From assembly GCF_029784155.1 (NCBI RefSeq), contig NC_073693.1, forward strand, positions 223,277,094 through 223,341,093: 64,000 bases of DNA, in the 5' to 3' direction. A program made the translations under genes and the position numbers. Positions 46,765 through 57,784 of the stretch are shown here, piece after piece (the stretch's first letter is position 1; every line of letters starts with the position of its first letter). The notes below the pieces were generated by a model. It saw only the letters and a program-made list of their open reading frames with translations. It was not told the origin of the DNA and made no database searches. The DNA is from Uranotaenia lowii. Taxonomy: Eukaryota > Arthropoda > Insecta > Diptera > Culicidae.

Positions 46765-47682
46765 TAGGGGAGAGTGGGGTATCGTGTGCCATGGGGAAAC
46801 GTGGGCCACTTTTAATATCTCAGATGTGTGTTGAGATGAAAATCTCAAACCAACTGTCATCGTCGTCGCTTTGCGTGAGCATATATTTCTATATGTTGTT
46901 TACTGAAATATGCATCATATGCTTCTTATATTTATCAAGCTAAAAAAGTAAGAAAAAATTATTTACATATTTAAAAAAACACCTGCTAATTTCATCGATG
47001 GGGAACCTAAAGTGCATAACAAAAATATGCTCATACGCTTATGAACTTTGTTTTGTCAAGATCTTTCACGTGGAAAAGGAACTTTTGATGAAACATCAAT
47101 AACTCACACAAACGCAACCAATTTGCAAATCATAGCTTGTGGGGAATCGTGGGCCACACGTCTTGAACCACCTATATTTTTATGTTTTTATACACATTCA
47201 GAACTTAAAATACGTTTGACCTATCTGCAAAGTTTTCTTATGCCAAATGAAAAGTTATGAAAAATATTTTGTTCACCCTATATAAGAAATTTTGCCAAAA
47301 CGTTCGCGAGCAAGGTTTTAGAATCTATGCGATCATACACAACTCTCTTTTTTATTTCATCATCTGAAATTGCTTGAAAATAACGAAATGAATTAAGAAA
47401 TCACAGTATTGGGTGAACTCATAAACTTTGCAAGTTATTTGGTCAATTGGGATTTGGTGGCCCACGATTCCCCACCATTTTTCAAAATTCAAAAAATATT
47501 GCTTTTTTTTAAACAATCAGAATTTGGGGAAAATAACTTATTAAAAATTAAAAAAAAAATACTTTATGATACCTTGAAAATGTAGAAAGCCATACCATTT
47601 TTTTTTATTTTCATTTAATCTTTTATAATAAAAAAGTTATGGAACAACGAAAAATGTGGCCCATGATTCCCCACTCTCCCAT
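46765..47682. mobile_element. 918-bp MITE with TAGGGGAGAGTGGGG ends
   Basis: The left end is TAGGGGAGAGTGGGGTATCG followed by GGGAAACGTGGGCCAC; the right end is GTGGCCCATGATTCCCCACT followed by CTCCCATA, its inverse with mismatches. An internal CGTGGGCCACACG and GTGGCCCACGATTCCCCACC repeat the terminal words. It is the uninterrupted relative of 24179-26497. Confidence 0.75.
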
Positions 47683-48830
47683 ACGTATGGTATCCCTTTT
47701 GTAGCAGATCCATATGGTGTAGCATGGCAGCTTTTAGAGACATTAATTTTAATATTATTCCGTTCCTGTTTCCATATTTCAACCGTCCCATTATGTTTAC
47801 TGAATAACTAAAACCTGAACTAAGTTGAGATATAATTTAAAGGTTATAAGTGCTCGAAAAACTCGTATGATTCCAGTTACAAATATTACAAATATTCTTT
47901 TTAATAATGGAGAAAATCAGAAAAAAACTATTTTCAGATTCTTTGTGGAGCATTTTGGAGGGATTGATTGAGAATAACAAACTGCTAACAGTTCCGAATT
48001 CACCAGAGAAGTTCAAGTGAGTTCTACCTTTGAGTTTATTTATATGTATACCACTAAAACTCGTTGTCGAAGGTTACCATGATTTATTTTTAAGAGTCGA
48101 ATCAATTGGTAGGCAATGTCGGCTACAGATGGCAGAATAAACATTCTTGCGAAAAATATTGATGATTTTCTTAAGAGTGTCCTGTCTGTTTGTTTGTGCC
48201 AGGGCCGTAGGAAGAACCGTCTCATGGGGGGGTTTTGGTGACTGGTTTTTTTCTACGTTATTTTTGCTCCAAAAATGTATGAACGAAAAAAAATAAAACA
48301 GTTCAGTACCTATGTACCATTTGATTATTAATTTTTAAGGTTTTTTTTAGATAAAAGTTTTTTGTAGTGTTGTAGTAGTAATTTTCGAAGAAACATCCCA
48401 AAATCTTGAAAATGGCAAGCAAAATTTGTAAATGAAGCTTTTAGTAACAAATAAAAGGCACTTCCTTTTATCAGTGGTAACAGGGTTGGAATTTGTTCAA
48501 GAGTCTGGTAGATTTTGTTTATTTGATTTGAGCATAGAATTTGTTTTTTTTTTTTTTTTCAAGTAAGAGCAATCTACCAAACTTTTGAACAAATTGAAAG
48601 ATTGAAATCATCGATAAAAGTAAATCGAATTTTCAAAAGTAAAAGTAAGAGACTGCATTTTTTCGATTCAAACCCTAATCTTGCGAACTAAATCCCAAGA
48701 TAAGATTTTAGTTTGTAAGTTGGCTCTTGAAAATTTGCTATAAACTTAATGTTTACAATACACCAAGAAAATATGGTATTTCCGGAAAATTTTTTTTTCG
48801 TTAATATAAGATACATTTTTCTTTATCAAC
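47683..48830. other. Unassigned stretch with a possible element end
   Basis: GCCAGGGCCGTAGGAAGAAC at about 48200 resembles, in the opposite orientation, GTTCCTACGGCCATGG at 56193-56208. It may be the end of a repeat; the partner end was not identified. Otherwise it is AT-rich without features. Confidence 0.3.
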
Positions 48831-48895
48831 ACATATTTTTTTTTTTGGTTTTTTTTTTTTTGGTTTTTTTTTGGTTTTTTTTTTTTCGCTGCTGT
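48831..48895. repeat. T-rich tract with periodic GG
   Basis: Runs of 9-13 T are separated by GG, several in a row, at the proposed 5' boundary of the LINE. It could be the target site or the start of the element's 5' UTR. Confidence 0.6.
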
Positions 48896-49393
48896 TTCGG
48901 AGTGTTTTGCTTTGAATTTGAAAAAAATTGTAGTTTTTCCACCGGGAGTGGTTTTTTTTTCTGGTTCGGTCGTCAATTGCCGAACAACAACAATTGGCAC
49001 AAATCAAGTTCAGCCACCATCATCAGCACCAAGGCCATCGTCTCTGTTCGCCCCACACATCCGGGCTGCGTACCGCAGGGGCACCCGATCCATCCGGATC
49101 TGAACACCGTCGTCATCGGGTATCGGAGGCACAGGTCACCACGACACTCCAGGCACATCATTATCAACGAGCCACAAGTTAGCCGCCATCGTTTGGAGGT
49201 CCACTACAGCGGAGCCATAGACGGAATCCCCACGAAGGAATCGAAGGTATTCAAGTTTGTTTTTATTCGTTTATTATTCACCCTCTCGTTCTTCATTTCT
49301 CTTTTCTGTTATTCTATTATTTATCTATATCGAAAATTTTATAGATTCGTTGATATTTTATTACGACAGACTTTTCAGTCTGCGTAATAAAAT

Positions 49394-50728
49394 ATGAGCG
49401 AAGGCGAAAGTTCAAATCCCGAAATTTTGAAGGATGTTTTAGAGAACTCTGTCAAAACTTCTGGGAAGACCTCTCGACTCAGGGCCTACCCGGAGAATAC
49501 AACTTTTTCTGGCCCATGGGTGGTTTATTTCTGGCCCAAATTAAAAGCTTTAAACGTTGTTCAGATCACAAAGGATCTGGCAAGATGGTCCTCCGTAACC
49601 AAAGTGTCTCGCGTGAGATCAAATAAATTGAGAGTTGTTGTGGCTAATTTAAAGGCCGCAAATGAAATTGTTGGTAGTGATTTTTTTCGATTGGAGTATC
49701 ACGTTTTTGTTCCCTCTCGAAACGTAGAGATAGAGGGTGTTGTATCTGAAATGAGTCTGACGCCTGAATATATTTTGTCTAAAGGAGTAGGCAAATTTAA
49801 GTCCCTTGATTCGACTACGGTCAAAATCCTGGATTGCCGACAGCTTTCATTTGCCGCCACCGAAAACGGAGTCAAAACATATTCACCGTCAGCCTCATTC
49901 CGAGTGACATTCGAGGGTACCGCTCTCCCTCACTACGTTTTGGTTGACGGCATTTTAAGGTTACCCGTGCGACTCTTTGTGCCTCGCCCAATGAGTTGCA
50001 AAAAGTGCATTAAAATGGGACACACCGAGTCCCATTGCTGCAACAAGGCACGCTGCGCTCGTTGCGGGGAGAATCATGAGGAAGGAGCGTGAGGAGGAGA
50101 ACAGAAATGTGTCTATTGCGGGGGCTCACCTCATGATATCTCTTTGTGCGAGGCATTTAAGAGTCGTTGGGATAAGGAGAGGCGTTCTTTAAAAGAACGA
50201 TCCAATCGTTCTTACGCCGCCATTTTGAAGAGCGCTCCACCCCCGGCCCAACCTCAATCCAATAATGTTTTTGCTGCTCTGCCAGTTGATGAAGTAGATA
50301 CGGATTCAGCTGATGAAGGAAGTCCATTCGTCTTGCTAGGGAATTCCAGGAAGCGAACCAAAGCGCCTTCTGCCAAGATCAGAAGAAAAATCTCCCCGAT
50401 TAGATCATCATTCAACTTTGGTAATAAATCTACTGCTACAGATAAAGAAATCCCTCCTGGATTCCGTGTTAAAATAACACCCCCGAATGACACATCAGTT
50501 GCAGGAACATCTAAAACTCTAACCTCCAACGTCACTAACTCAGAACCATCGAACTCTTCAGGTTTTTTCAAGTTTTCAGATATTATTAACGGTATTTTCA
50601 CATTTTTTAAAGTTTCCGATTCTGTTAGAAACATTGTTACTTCAATGCTCCCCATTGTAAAGACACTTTTTCAGCAATTGATGCTAACTTGGCCCCTTCT
50701 TTCAGTGTTTATCTCCCTTGATGACTAA
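49394..50728 (+). pseudogene. LINE ORF1, gag-like nucleic-acid-binding protein with one in-frame UGA
   Basis: Starting at ATG 49394 the frame runs 445 codons to TAA 50726-50728 with a single interruption, TGA at 50090-50092. The N-terminal ~200 residues (MSEGESSNPEILKDVLENS onward) are a gag-type domain. CCHC zinc knuckles follow: CKKCIKMGHTESHC, then CARCGENHEEGA with the UGA exactly where the last Cys of CX2CX3HX4C should be, then CVYCGGSPHDISLC. The rest is Ser/Pro-rich. ORF1 proteins of I elements bind the element RNA and form ribonucleoprotein particles. One base (TGC/TGT to TGA) would explain the stop; otherwise the frame is intact. Read-through cannot be excluded. Confidence 0.85.
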
Positions 50729-53700
50729 TTCAATACGAGAGGTCAGAGATATCACTGTTTTAAAGTGGAATTGTCGCAGTCTCATTCCTAAACTTGATGC
50801 GTTCAATTATTTACTTCATAAAACTAATTGCGATATTTTTGCATTGTCCGAAACTTGGCTTTCTTCTCTAAATGATCTCTCATTCCACGATTTTAATATA
50901 ATCCGTCTGGATCGTGACGATTCTTATGGAGGGGTGCTTTTTGGGATCAATAAGCGCCACTCCTTTTATAGAATTAACCTTCCATTATCAGGCGGAATTG
51001 AAGCTGTTGCTTGTCATACAACTATAAGAGGTAAGGACTTATGCGTTGTCAGTTCGTACTGGCCTCAGAGAGTTGCAGTGGATCGAAGTCACCTAGAGGA
51101 CCTGTGTTCAGTGCTACCTGAGCCAAGGTTGGTCCTGGGTGATTTCAATTCGCATGGAACTGTCTGGGGAGAACAAGTTGACGATAGTCGTTCTACTCTT
51201 ATCTATGACATTTGCGACAGTTTCAATTTAACAGTTTTGAACACGGGTGAAAAAACACGGGTACCTAAACCTCCTGCTAGACAAAGTGCAATTGACCTCT
51301 CACTCTGCTCAAATTCACTATCATTGGATTGCCAGTGGGAGGTAATCCTTGATCCCAATGGTAGTGATCACTTGCCAATCAAAATTACAATTACCAATGG
51401 GGTCAACTCTTTAAATTCAACAAATATGACATATGACCTCACAAGACACATCGACTGGAAAAAGTACTCGGACGCAATAGTTTCTGCTATCAATTCTGTG
51501 GATGTGTTGCCTCCGTTGGAGGAATATAAATTTATTTCTAATTTGATTTTTGACTGTGCAGTTGGTGCTCAAACGATGCCCATCCCAGATCCATCTGTTC
51601 GCCGATGGCCTCCCAATCCATGGTGGGACAGTCAGTGTTCCAATCTTTACAAAGACAAATCGAACGCTTATAAAGTTTTTCGGAAGCACGGAACCCTGGA
51701 TAACTTCAACGCGTATTTTTGTCTTGAGCAGCAATTTAAAAACCTGATCAAGGGGAAAAAACGTGCGCATTGGCGTAATTTTGTGGGAGGTTTATCGCGG
51801 GAAACATCCTTAAACACTTTGTGGAACGTGGCACGGAGCATGCGTAATCGTTCTTTTACGAACGAAAATGAAGAGCATTCGCATAAATGGATTTTTAATT
51901 TCGCACGGAAAATCTGTCCAGATTCCACACCTGTGCAAAAAATCATCCGAAGTGTGCCTCCGAATAGATGTGATTTGGATTCCAGCTTTTCAATGATGGA
52001 ATTCTCACTTGCTCTCCTCTCTTGTAACAATTCTGCTCCGGGAGTTGATAAAATAAAATTCAACTTGTTGAAAAACCTCCCGGATGCCGCCAAATTTCGC
52101 TTATTGAATTTATTTAATGAATTCTTGGAGCATAACATTGTTCCCGAAGATTGGAGACAAGTGAGAGTTATTGCCATCCAAAAGCCTGGGAAACCTGCGT
52201 CCGATTTTAATTCATACCGTCCAATAGCGATGTTGTCTTGCATTCGGAAGTTGATGGAGAAAATGATTTTGTTCCGATTGGATAAATTGGTGGAAACAAA
52301 TGGTCTCCTTTCAGATACTCAATTTGGGTTTCGCAGGGGCAAAGGGACAAACGATTGTCTTGCTTTGCTGTCTTCAGAGATACAAATGGCGTACGCAAAA
52401 CGTGAGCAAATGGCTTCAGTGTTTTTAGACATAAAGGGGGCTTTTGATTCAGTTTCAATAGAGGTTTTGTCAGACAAATTGCACTCCCGAGGTCTGCCTC
52501 CTCTATTGAACAACATCTTACACAGCTTGCTTTGTGAGAAACACCTGAACTTTGCTCACGGAGATATTGCAGTTAGAAGGATTTCTTACATGGGCCTCCC
52601 GCAGGGTTCATGTTTGAGTCCACTTTTGTACAACTTTTACGTAAGTGATATCGACAGTTGTCTCTCTGAAGGCTGCACTTTAAGACAATTTGCAGATGAC
52701 AGCGTGGTATCTGTAACAGGAAATTCTGAGGCACATCTGTACAGGCCTTTACAAGATACTTTAGAAAGATTGTCTGCCTGGGCTTTGGGGCTTGGGATTG
52801 AGTTCTCTCCACAGAAAACTGAGATGGTTGTTTTCTCTAAGAAACATAGACCTGCTCAACCTAAGCTTCAACTCCTGGGCAGAGCGATCACTCAATCGAG
52901 GTGTTTCAAGTATCTTGGGGTTTGGTTTGATTCCAAGTGTACCTGGAGAGCCCACATTGAGTATCTGAAAGAAAAATGCCAGAAAAGGATAAATTTTCTC
53001 CGATCAATTACCGGCACCTGGCGGGGAGCCCACCCTGAAGATCTTATCAAATTGTACCGAACAACTATTCTCTCAGTGGTAGAGTATGGCAGTTTCTGTT
53101 TCCAATCAGCTGCCAAAACACACCTCATTAAACTCGAGCGTATCCAATATCGTTGTCTCCGAATAGCGCTAGGTTGTATGCCCTCAACACACACCATGAG
53201 TCTCGAGGTTTTGGCAGGCGTACTCCCACTGAGAGATAGGTTTTATTCATTATCTCTCCGGTTCCTCATCAGGTGTGAAGTCATGAACCAATTGGTGATT
53301 GCAAATTTTGAAAAGCTACTAGAGCAAAATTTTCAAACAAGATATATTACTATATATCGTGAATTCATGTCTATGCAGGTTAATCCTTCATCGTTCTCTC
53401 CCGTTCGTGTTTTTCACTCCGATTACGACACTTCTTCTGTCCAGTTTTATTTGTCCATGCAGCTTGAAACCCGTAGGATTCCGGAACACCATCGTTCTCT
53501 TATTGTTCCTAGGATTTTTGAAGCAAAGTATGGACACGTCAATGCTGAAAAAATGTACTTTACTGATGGTTCTGTAATTGACGAATGCTCTGGGTTTGGC
53601 GTTTTCAACCAAAGTACTAGCGCTTCCTACAAACTTCAGTATCCATGCTCAGTGTATATCGCTGAGTTAGCAGCTATACATTGGGCACTTGACAGTATAG

Positions 53701-54404
53701 CAGCACGACCTATTGGACACTACATCATTGTTACAGATAGCCTTAGCTCTGTTCAGGCTATTCGCTCATTAAGGCTCGGAAAACACTCGCCGTACTTCCT
53801 TGAGAAAATCCGAGAATCACTGAGTGCTTTATCTAGACTCTTCTTTTCCATCACCTTTGTTTGGGTGCCGTCACATTGCTCAATAGTGGGCAACGAGAAG
53901 GCCGACTCGTTAGCAAAGGTGGATGCAGTTGAAGGTGTTATATATCAGCGTCAAATCGCCTTCAGCGAATTTTACTTTTTGGTCCGTAAAAATGCACTCG
54001 TCAACTGGCAGCGCAAATGGAACGAGGATGAGTTGGGTCGGTGGCTTCACTCGATTATCCCAAGGGTAAGCCTTAAACCATGGTTCAATAGATTGGACCT
54101 GAGTCGTGATTTTATTAAAACATTTTCCCGTCTCATGTCCAATCATTGTGCTTTGGACGCGTCACTCTATCGTGTGAATCTCGCTAGCAGCAATTTGTGT
54201 CGTTGTGGCCAGGGTTACCATGACATCGAGCATATTGTTTGGTCGTGTGAGGACCATCTTATCGCCAGAGCGAATTTGATTGATTCCCTTCGGGCCCGAG
54301 GTAAACCACCTAATGTTCCAGTAAGGGATGTGTTGGCTGTGGTAGACCTAGACTATATGTTCGAATTATATCTTTTTCTTAAATCTATCGATCTCCGCGT
54401 TTAA
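50721..54404 (+). CDS. LINE ORF2: AP endonuclease, reverse transcriptase, RNase H and C-terminal zinc finger (1227 aa)
   Basis: This single intact frame encodes the replication enzyme of the LINE, which nicks target DNA and copies the element RNA in place. The endonuclease occupies about residues 10-225: LKWNCRSL, ALSETWL (catalytic Glu), VLGDFNSHG, SAIDLSL and GSDHLPI. The reverse transcriptase spans about 480-750: NSYRPIAML, FLDIKGAFDSV (motif A), GLPQGSCLSPLLYNFYVSD (motif B) and the catalytic FADDS near 656. RNase H spans about 945-1065: YFTDGS, IAELAAI, VTDSLSS and GNEKADSLAK, keeping the Asp and Glu metal ligands. A C-terminal CRCGQGYHDIEHIVWSC finger lies near 1160. The start ATG (50721) is chosen because it overlaps the ORF1 stop as ATGACTAA, suggesting translation by termination and restart. 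All catalytic motifs seen are intact. Confidence 0.93.
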   Translation: MTNSIREVRDITVLKWNCRSLIPKLDAFNYLLHKTNCDIFALSETWLSSLNDLSFHDFNIIRLDRDDSYGGVLFGINKRHSFYRINLPLSGGIEAVACHTTIRGKDLCVVSSYWPQRVAVDRSHLEDLCSVLPEPRLVLGDFNSHGTVWGEQVDDSRSTLIYDICDSFNLTVLNTGEKTRVPKPPARQSAIDLSLCSNSLSLDCQWEVILDPNGSDHLPIKITITNGVNSLNSTNMTYDLTRHIDWKKYSDAIVSAINSVDVLPPLEEYKFISNLIFDCAVGAQTMPIPDPSVRRWPPNPWWDSQCSNLYKDKSNAYKVFRKHGTLDNFNAYFCLEQQFKNLIKGKKRAHWRNFVGGLSRETSLNTLWNVARSMRNRSFTNENEEHSHKWIFNFARKICPDSTPVQKIIRSVPPNRCDLDSSFSMMEFSLALLSCNNSAPGVDKIKFNLLKNLPDAAKFRLLNLFNEFLEHNIVPEDWRQVRVIAIQKPGKPASDFNSYRPIAMLSCIRKLMEKMILFRLDKLVETNGLLSDTQFGFRRGKGTNDCLALLSSEIQMAYAKREQMASVFLDIKGAFDSVSIEVLSDKLHSRGLPPLLNNILHSLLCEKHLNFAHGDIAVRRISYMGLPQGSCLSPLLYNFYVSDIDSCLSEGCTLRQFADDSVVSVTGNSEAHLYRPLQDTLERLSAWALGLGIEFSPQKTEMVVFSKKHRPAQPKLQLLGRAITQSRCFKYLGVWFDSKCTWRAHIEYLKEKCQKRINFLRSITGTWRGAHPEDLIKLYRTTILSVVEYGSFCFQSAAKTHLIKLERIQYRCLRIALGCMPSTHTMSLEVLAGVLPLRDRFYSLSLRFLIRCEVMNQLVIANFEKLLEQNFQTRYITIYREFMSMQVNPSSFSPVRVFHSDYDTSSVQFYLSMQLETRRIPEHHRSLIVPRIFEAKYGHVNAEKMYFTDGSVIDECSGFGVFNQSTSASYKLQYPCSVYIAELAAIHWALDSIAARPIGHYIIVTDSLSSVQAIRSLRLGKHSPYFLEKIRESLSALSRLFFSITFVWVPSHCSIVGNEKADSLAKVDAVEGVIYQRQIAFSEFYFLVRKNALVNWQRKWNEDELGRWLHSIIPRVSLKPWFNRLDLSRDFIKTFSRLMSNHCALDASLYRVNLASSNLCRCGQGYHDIEHIVWSCEDHLIARANLIDSLRARGKPPNVPVRDVLAVVDLDYMFELYLFLKSIDLRV

Positions 54405-54615
54405 GTATCCCTTTCTTCTTTTTCCTTTTTCTTTTTTGTCTATCGTAGTTTTGAATAATGAACGATGAACTCAATACTTGAATCCTTAAAAAAGAAAAAT
54501 AGACATCATTGTGAAAAAAGCCATGTGAAAAAAGCTATGTTAATTAAAACAATGGTCTCCCGGCTCCGTTAAACTAATTTGTTTGAGCCGTTTCAAATAA
54601 ACGAATTGTAAAAAA

Positions 54616-56354
54616 AAACACGTATTTTTCATTAAAAATGAATTCCATAATTAATTTCCTATGAAGAATTAAAATAAAAATCAGATCTTTTCATCAAACA
54701 AAACATGCAAAAAACATAAATTATTCTTTTTATTTGTGATTTTCAGCTGTGTTTTAAAAATTTATTATGATTGAAAATTTGAAATTTAGACAAAATTATA
54801 AGTCTGAGGTCTGTGCAATTTTAACACATTAAGGATAGCAAACAAATCTTAGCCCGAAACACCAAAATTTGACTATTTCCATCTCAGAAATCACTGGATC
54901 AAATTCTGCAAATTTATTGTCTTTGAATTATAAAAAGTGTTGTGTACAATTTTATAAAATGGAGTTTTTTTATAAATTGTATAGCATTTGAGTTATGATC
55001 CTCTGCAAAACGCACTCACGTCATGCGAAAAAAAAAACCAGATATCTCGTAGTTGGAGCGTTATGTGTTAATTCCTCAACGAAATAGTCATATGAATCTG
55101 AATTTGGAACAAAATTCTGAATAAGAATTCTGAAATTGAATTTAATACTTGAATTTTGAATCTATTTCCGAATTTCAATACGATTCCTGAATTTAAATTC
55201 CAGATCAATATGATTTAAATTATGAGCCAAGTAGTGAAATTTGATTCAGAGCCCTTGCCCCACCATGAATCTACTAAAGTTCTGATGTTTTGGATTTCAG
55301 TTTGACTTAATTCATTTAATCTGTCATGTGAGTCTGAATCAGATTCATCATTCGGGAAAAAACATTTTATGAATTTCAAAAAATGAATCTGATTGAGTTT
55401 TCAATTCTGAATCACCATTTTAAACCTTTGTTATGTGCTATGTTAAATCTGTATTAGAATTCAGCTTAAGAATTTTGAATCTGAATATGAATATTGAGAG
55501 AAATTTAACCTTAATATTGAAAATGCAGATGAGGCCCTCAGAGCCGAGTATGTGTGCAAACATTGTCGGTTTTGAGTGAATAATGTCAAATGATTCTTCG
55601 TATTTCTAACTATATTTGATGATTTTTCTCAGATTTTTTTTTAACTTTTTTATTTCAATGAAAAATGATTTTTTATTTTAAAGATGAAAAATGACAAAAC
55701 ACAACAGCAAGCGTGTTTTCACGAAATAGGCTTTTATGCACTTATACCCCTTTTTCTCAAGGGCTCATATAATAGGTTCGGAAAGCATGAATCAAATTTG
55801 GAACCGGATTGGAACCATAATTTCTTACTGAAAATAAAGAATCCTTAACTTAATACAGAATCCGAAACATGAAATCAGAAGGACAATTTGGATATTGGTA
55901 ATATGGAACCAGAACTTCCGAAATGAGATCAATCTCATCAATCAATCATCATCAAAAAGGGGGAAAATTTTGAAAAACTGTTACAAAATACTGAACGTGG
56001 GATTAGTTTTCGAGGTTTTGGCATAAGTTCTGAGTTCAAATTGTTACTCTTGTATAACCATACTGAATCTTAAAATTTTGATTGAGATTTTGAAATTTTG
56101 AGTGCAGAGTAGAATACCTCGCTTACTTTTCCTGAACCCTCATGGGGTGGGGGGGGGGGGTTAACCCCCAAACCCCCCCCCCCCCCTCCCTCGTTCCTAC
56201 GGCCATGGTCTGTGCTAATATATTTCATTTTTTTTAATTCTCTTTGGATTAAAGACTGCACGTTTAAAATATAAAATGGATTAAATTTGAACCAAAATTT
56301 AAAATTGACAAGCTTTTTGTTCTTAAAAAATGTATACCCATCGTAATTTTTTTG
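54616..56354. other. Unassigned AT-rich stretch
   Basis: Between about 55080 and 55520 and again at 55790-56060, GAATCTGAAT/GAATTC/AACC-type words recur irregularly, like a decayed repeat. No gene was recognised. Confidence 0.3.
56142..56192. repeat. G run facing C run (poly-G/poly-C inverted tract)
   Basis: CATGGGGTGG followed by a run of G reaches 56160; TTAACCCCCAAA and a 14-base C run follow to 56186. The tract can form a GC hairpin or G-rich structures. The adjoining GTTCCTACGGCCATGG suggests the end of a mobile element. Confidence 0.75.
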
Positions 56355-57305
56355 CATGTTGATGCCATCAGAAGAAGCGGATTCTTGTGCACTCAAACTT
56401 TGCTGAACAAAGTATGTTGTTTGTATTATCCTGTGAAGAGGTATTTACGAATCAAACCTTATTGAGAATCACAATTTGAGATATTTTTCATTTAGTTTAT
56501 CAAATTCGACCTAATAAATACCTAATTGAAAACCGAAATACTAGCAAAAAAAGATTGAAATAATTTAACAAAATCATAAAAAGGCCATATGCCAAATATG
56601 AGCTAAATCTGACAACGGGAAGAGGTGTGTGTAAAAGGGATTCTTAGATATTGAAGTATAAAAAAACTCGTTTTAAATCAACTTTTTTTTCATCAATGTT
56701 TTGCTTAAAAATGTTAATTTAACTTAAATTTAAATCAAGACAAACATATCACCGCAAAACTGTAACAAGATTGGATTTAAAACAAAAAAGTAATTGCTGT
56801 TCGAAGATTGTATTTAAGCCAAAAATTGTCATTTAAACGCAACGAGTAAATAGTACTACTCATTGCGTGTTAGGCGACAATTTGCGGCCAAAATGAAATC
56901 TTTGAACCGCAATAATTTTTTCGTTATAATTCTAATCGTGATGCAGTATTCAGGTGAAATATTAGTCTTGATTAAAATTTTAATAAAAAAGCTTGATTGC
57001 TTATTTGGTTAAGAAAATAATGGTTGATGAAAAGCCAGTTTTTATGCGTCTTCAGAACACGAAAGTCAGATTTAGCTCGAATTAGGCATATGGGCTTCTT
57101 CTCTTTTTTGCTAGTATTTCGATTTTAATGCAGGTATTTATTGGGTCGAATTTGATAAATCAAGTAAAATATACATATCCCAAATTAGATTTTTCATCAG
57201 GTTTGAATCGTAAACAGCTCTTCGAAAGATGATATAAACAACATACTTTGTTCAGCAAAGTTTGAGTACACAAAACCCTGTATCTTTTAATGGCACCGAC
57301 ATTCA
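56355..57305. mobile_element. ~950-bp foldback element (imperfect palindrome along its length)
   Basis: CTCAAACTTTGCTGAACAAA and GTATGTTGTTT (56391-56422) are mirrored by AACAACATACTTTGTTCAGC (57238) and AAAGTTTGAG. Inner mirrored blocks include CTAGCAAAAAA/TTTTTTGCTAG, GGCCATATGCC/GGCATATGGGC and AGCTAAATCTGAC/GTCAGATTTAGCT. The centre near 56840-56870 is ACGCAACGAGTA...TACTCATTGCGT. No coding capacity is visible. Confidence 0.7.
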
Positions 57306-57784
57306 AACAAAATTTCACTGGGTACACATTTTGGTAAGTTAAATATTCTATTTTATTCTATTTTTATTTATTTAAAGAGGATTTGAACCTTCGTTGCCAT
57401 TCACCCTCTGCGGTAAGTTAAAAAAAAATTTATCAACAGTAATTTTTTTTAGAAAATAGCTTACTAATTTCAAATTTTGATACACATTTTATAAATATTA
57501 TACTTTTTGCGTGGTGTTTTTAATCCAAATAAATTAGAAAAAATATGAAATATATAAGTTTTGTTAAAATTTCAGAAACCAGATTTTTAAAACGTATTTT
57601 TGAAAACAAGTCGAAAAACATATATTTTTTAGTTAGCCCCATACAAAAATTTGTTCTCCACACCTAAATCTATCATTTGGAGGTTGAGCCCTCAGATTCC
57701 CAGGCATTATGCAATTTTGGTACACTCAATGTTCATTTAAAAACTATGATATAGACAACAAATGAAATTGAAATTTTTAAAATT
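57306..57784. other. Unassigned AT-rich stretch
   Basis: Nothing was recognised. Confidence 0.3.

Larger units (their letters stand above)
48841..54615 (+). mobile_element. Near-complete I-clade non-LTR retrotransposon
   Basis: The element comprises a 5' untranslated region (start uncertain), ORF1 (gag-like, one stop codon), ORF2 (endonuclease, reverse transcriptase, RNase H) overlapping ORF1 by 8 bases, a short 3' UTR and a terminal A run after CAAATAAACGAATTGT. Possible imperfect target duplications are AACACATATTTTT (48828-48840) and AACACGTATTTTT (54617-54629). An RNase H domain after the reverse transcriptase, with CCHC knuckles in ORF1, fits the I superfamily; MosquI-like elements are the closest kind I can name. 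It is on the opposite strand to the host channel gene. Confidence 0.85.

Noticed and set aside
48749..49387. 212-codon frame upstream of ORF1 as a LINE protein
   Set aside because: It reads through poly-T/GG tracts and has no motif; this is the 5' flank and untranslated region.
49394..50092. Treating the first ORF1 segment as a complete 232-residue protein
   Set aside because: The frame continues past one UGA with two more cysteine motifs and ends in the usual overlap with ORF2, so this is one interrupted ORF1.
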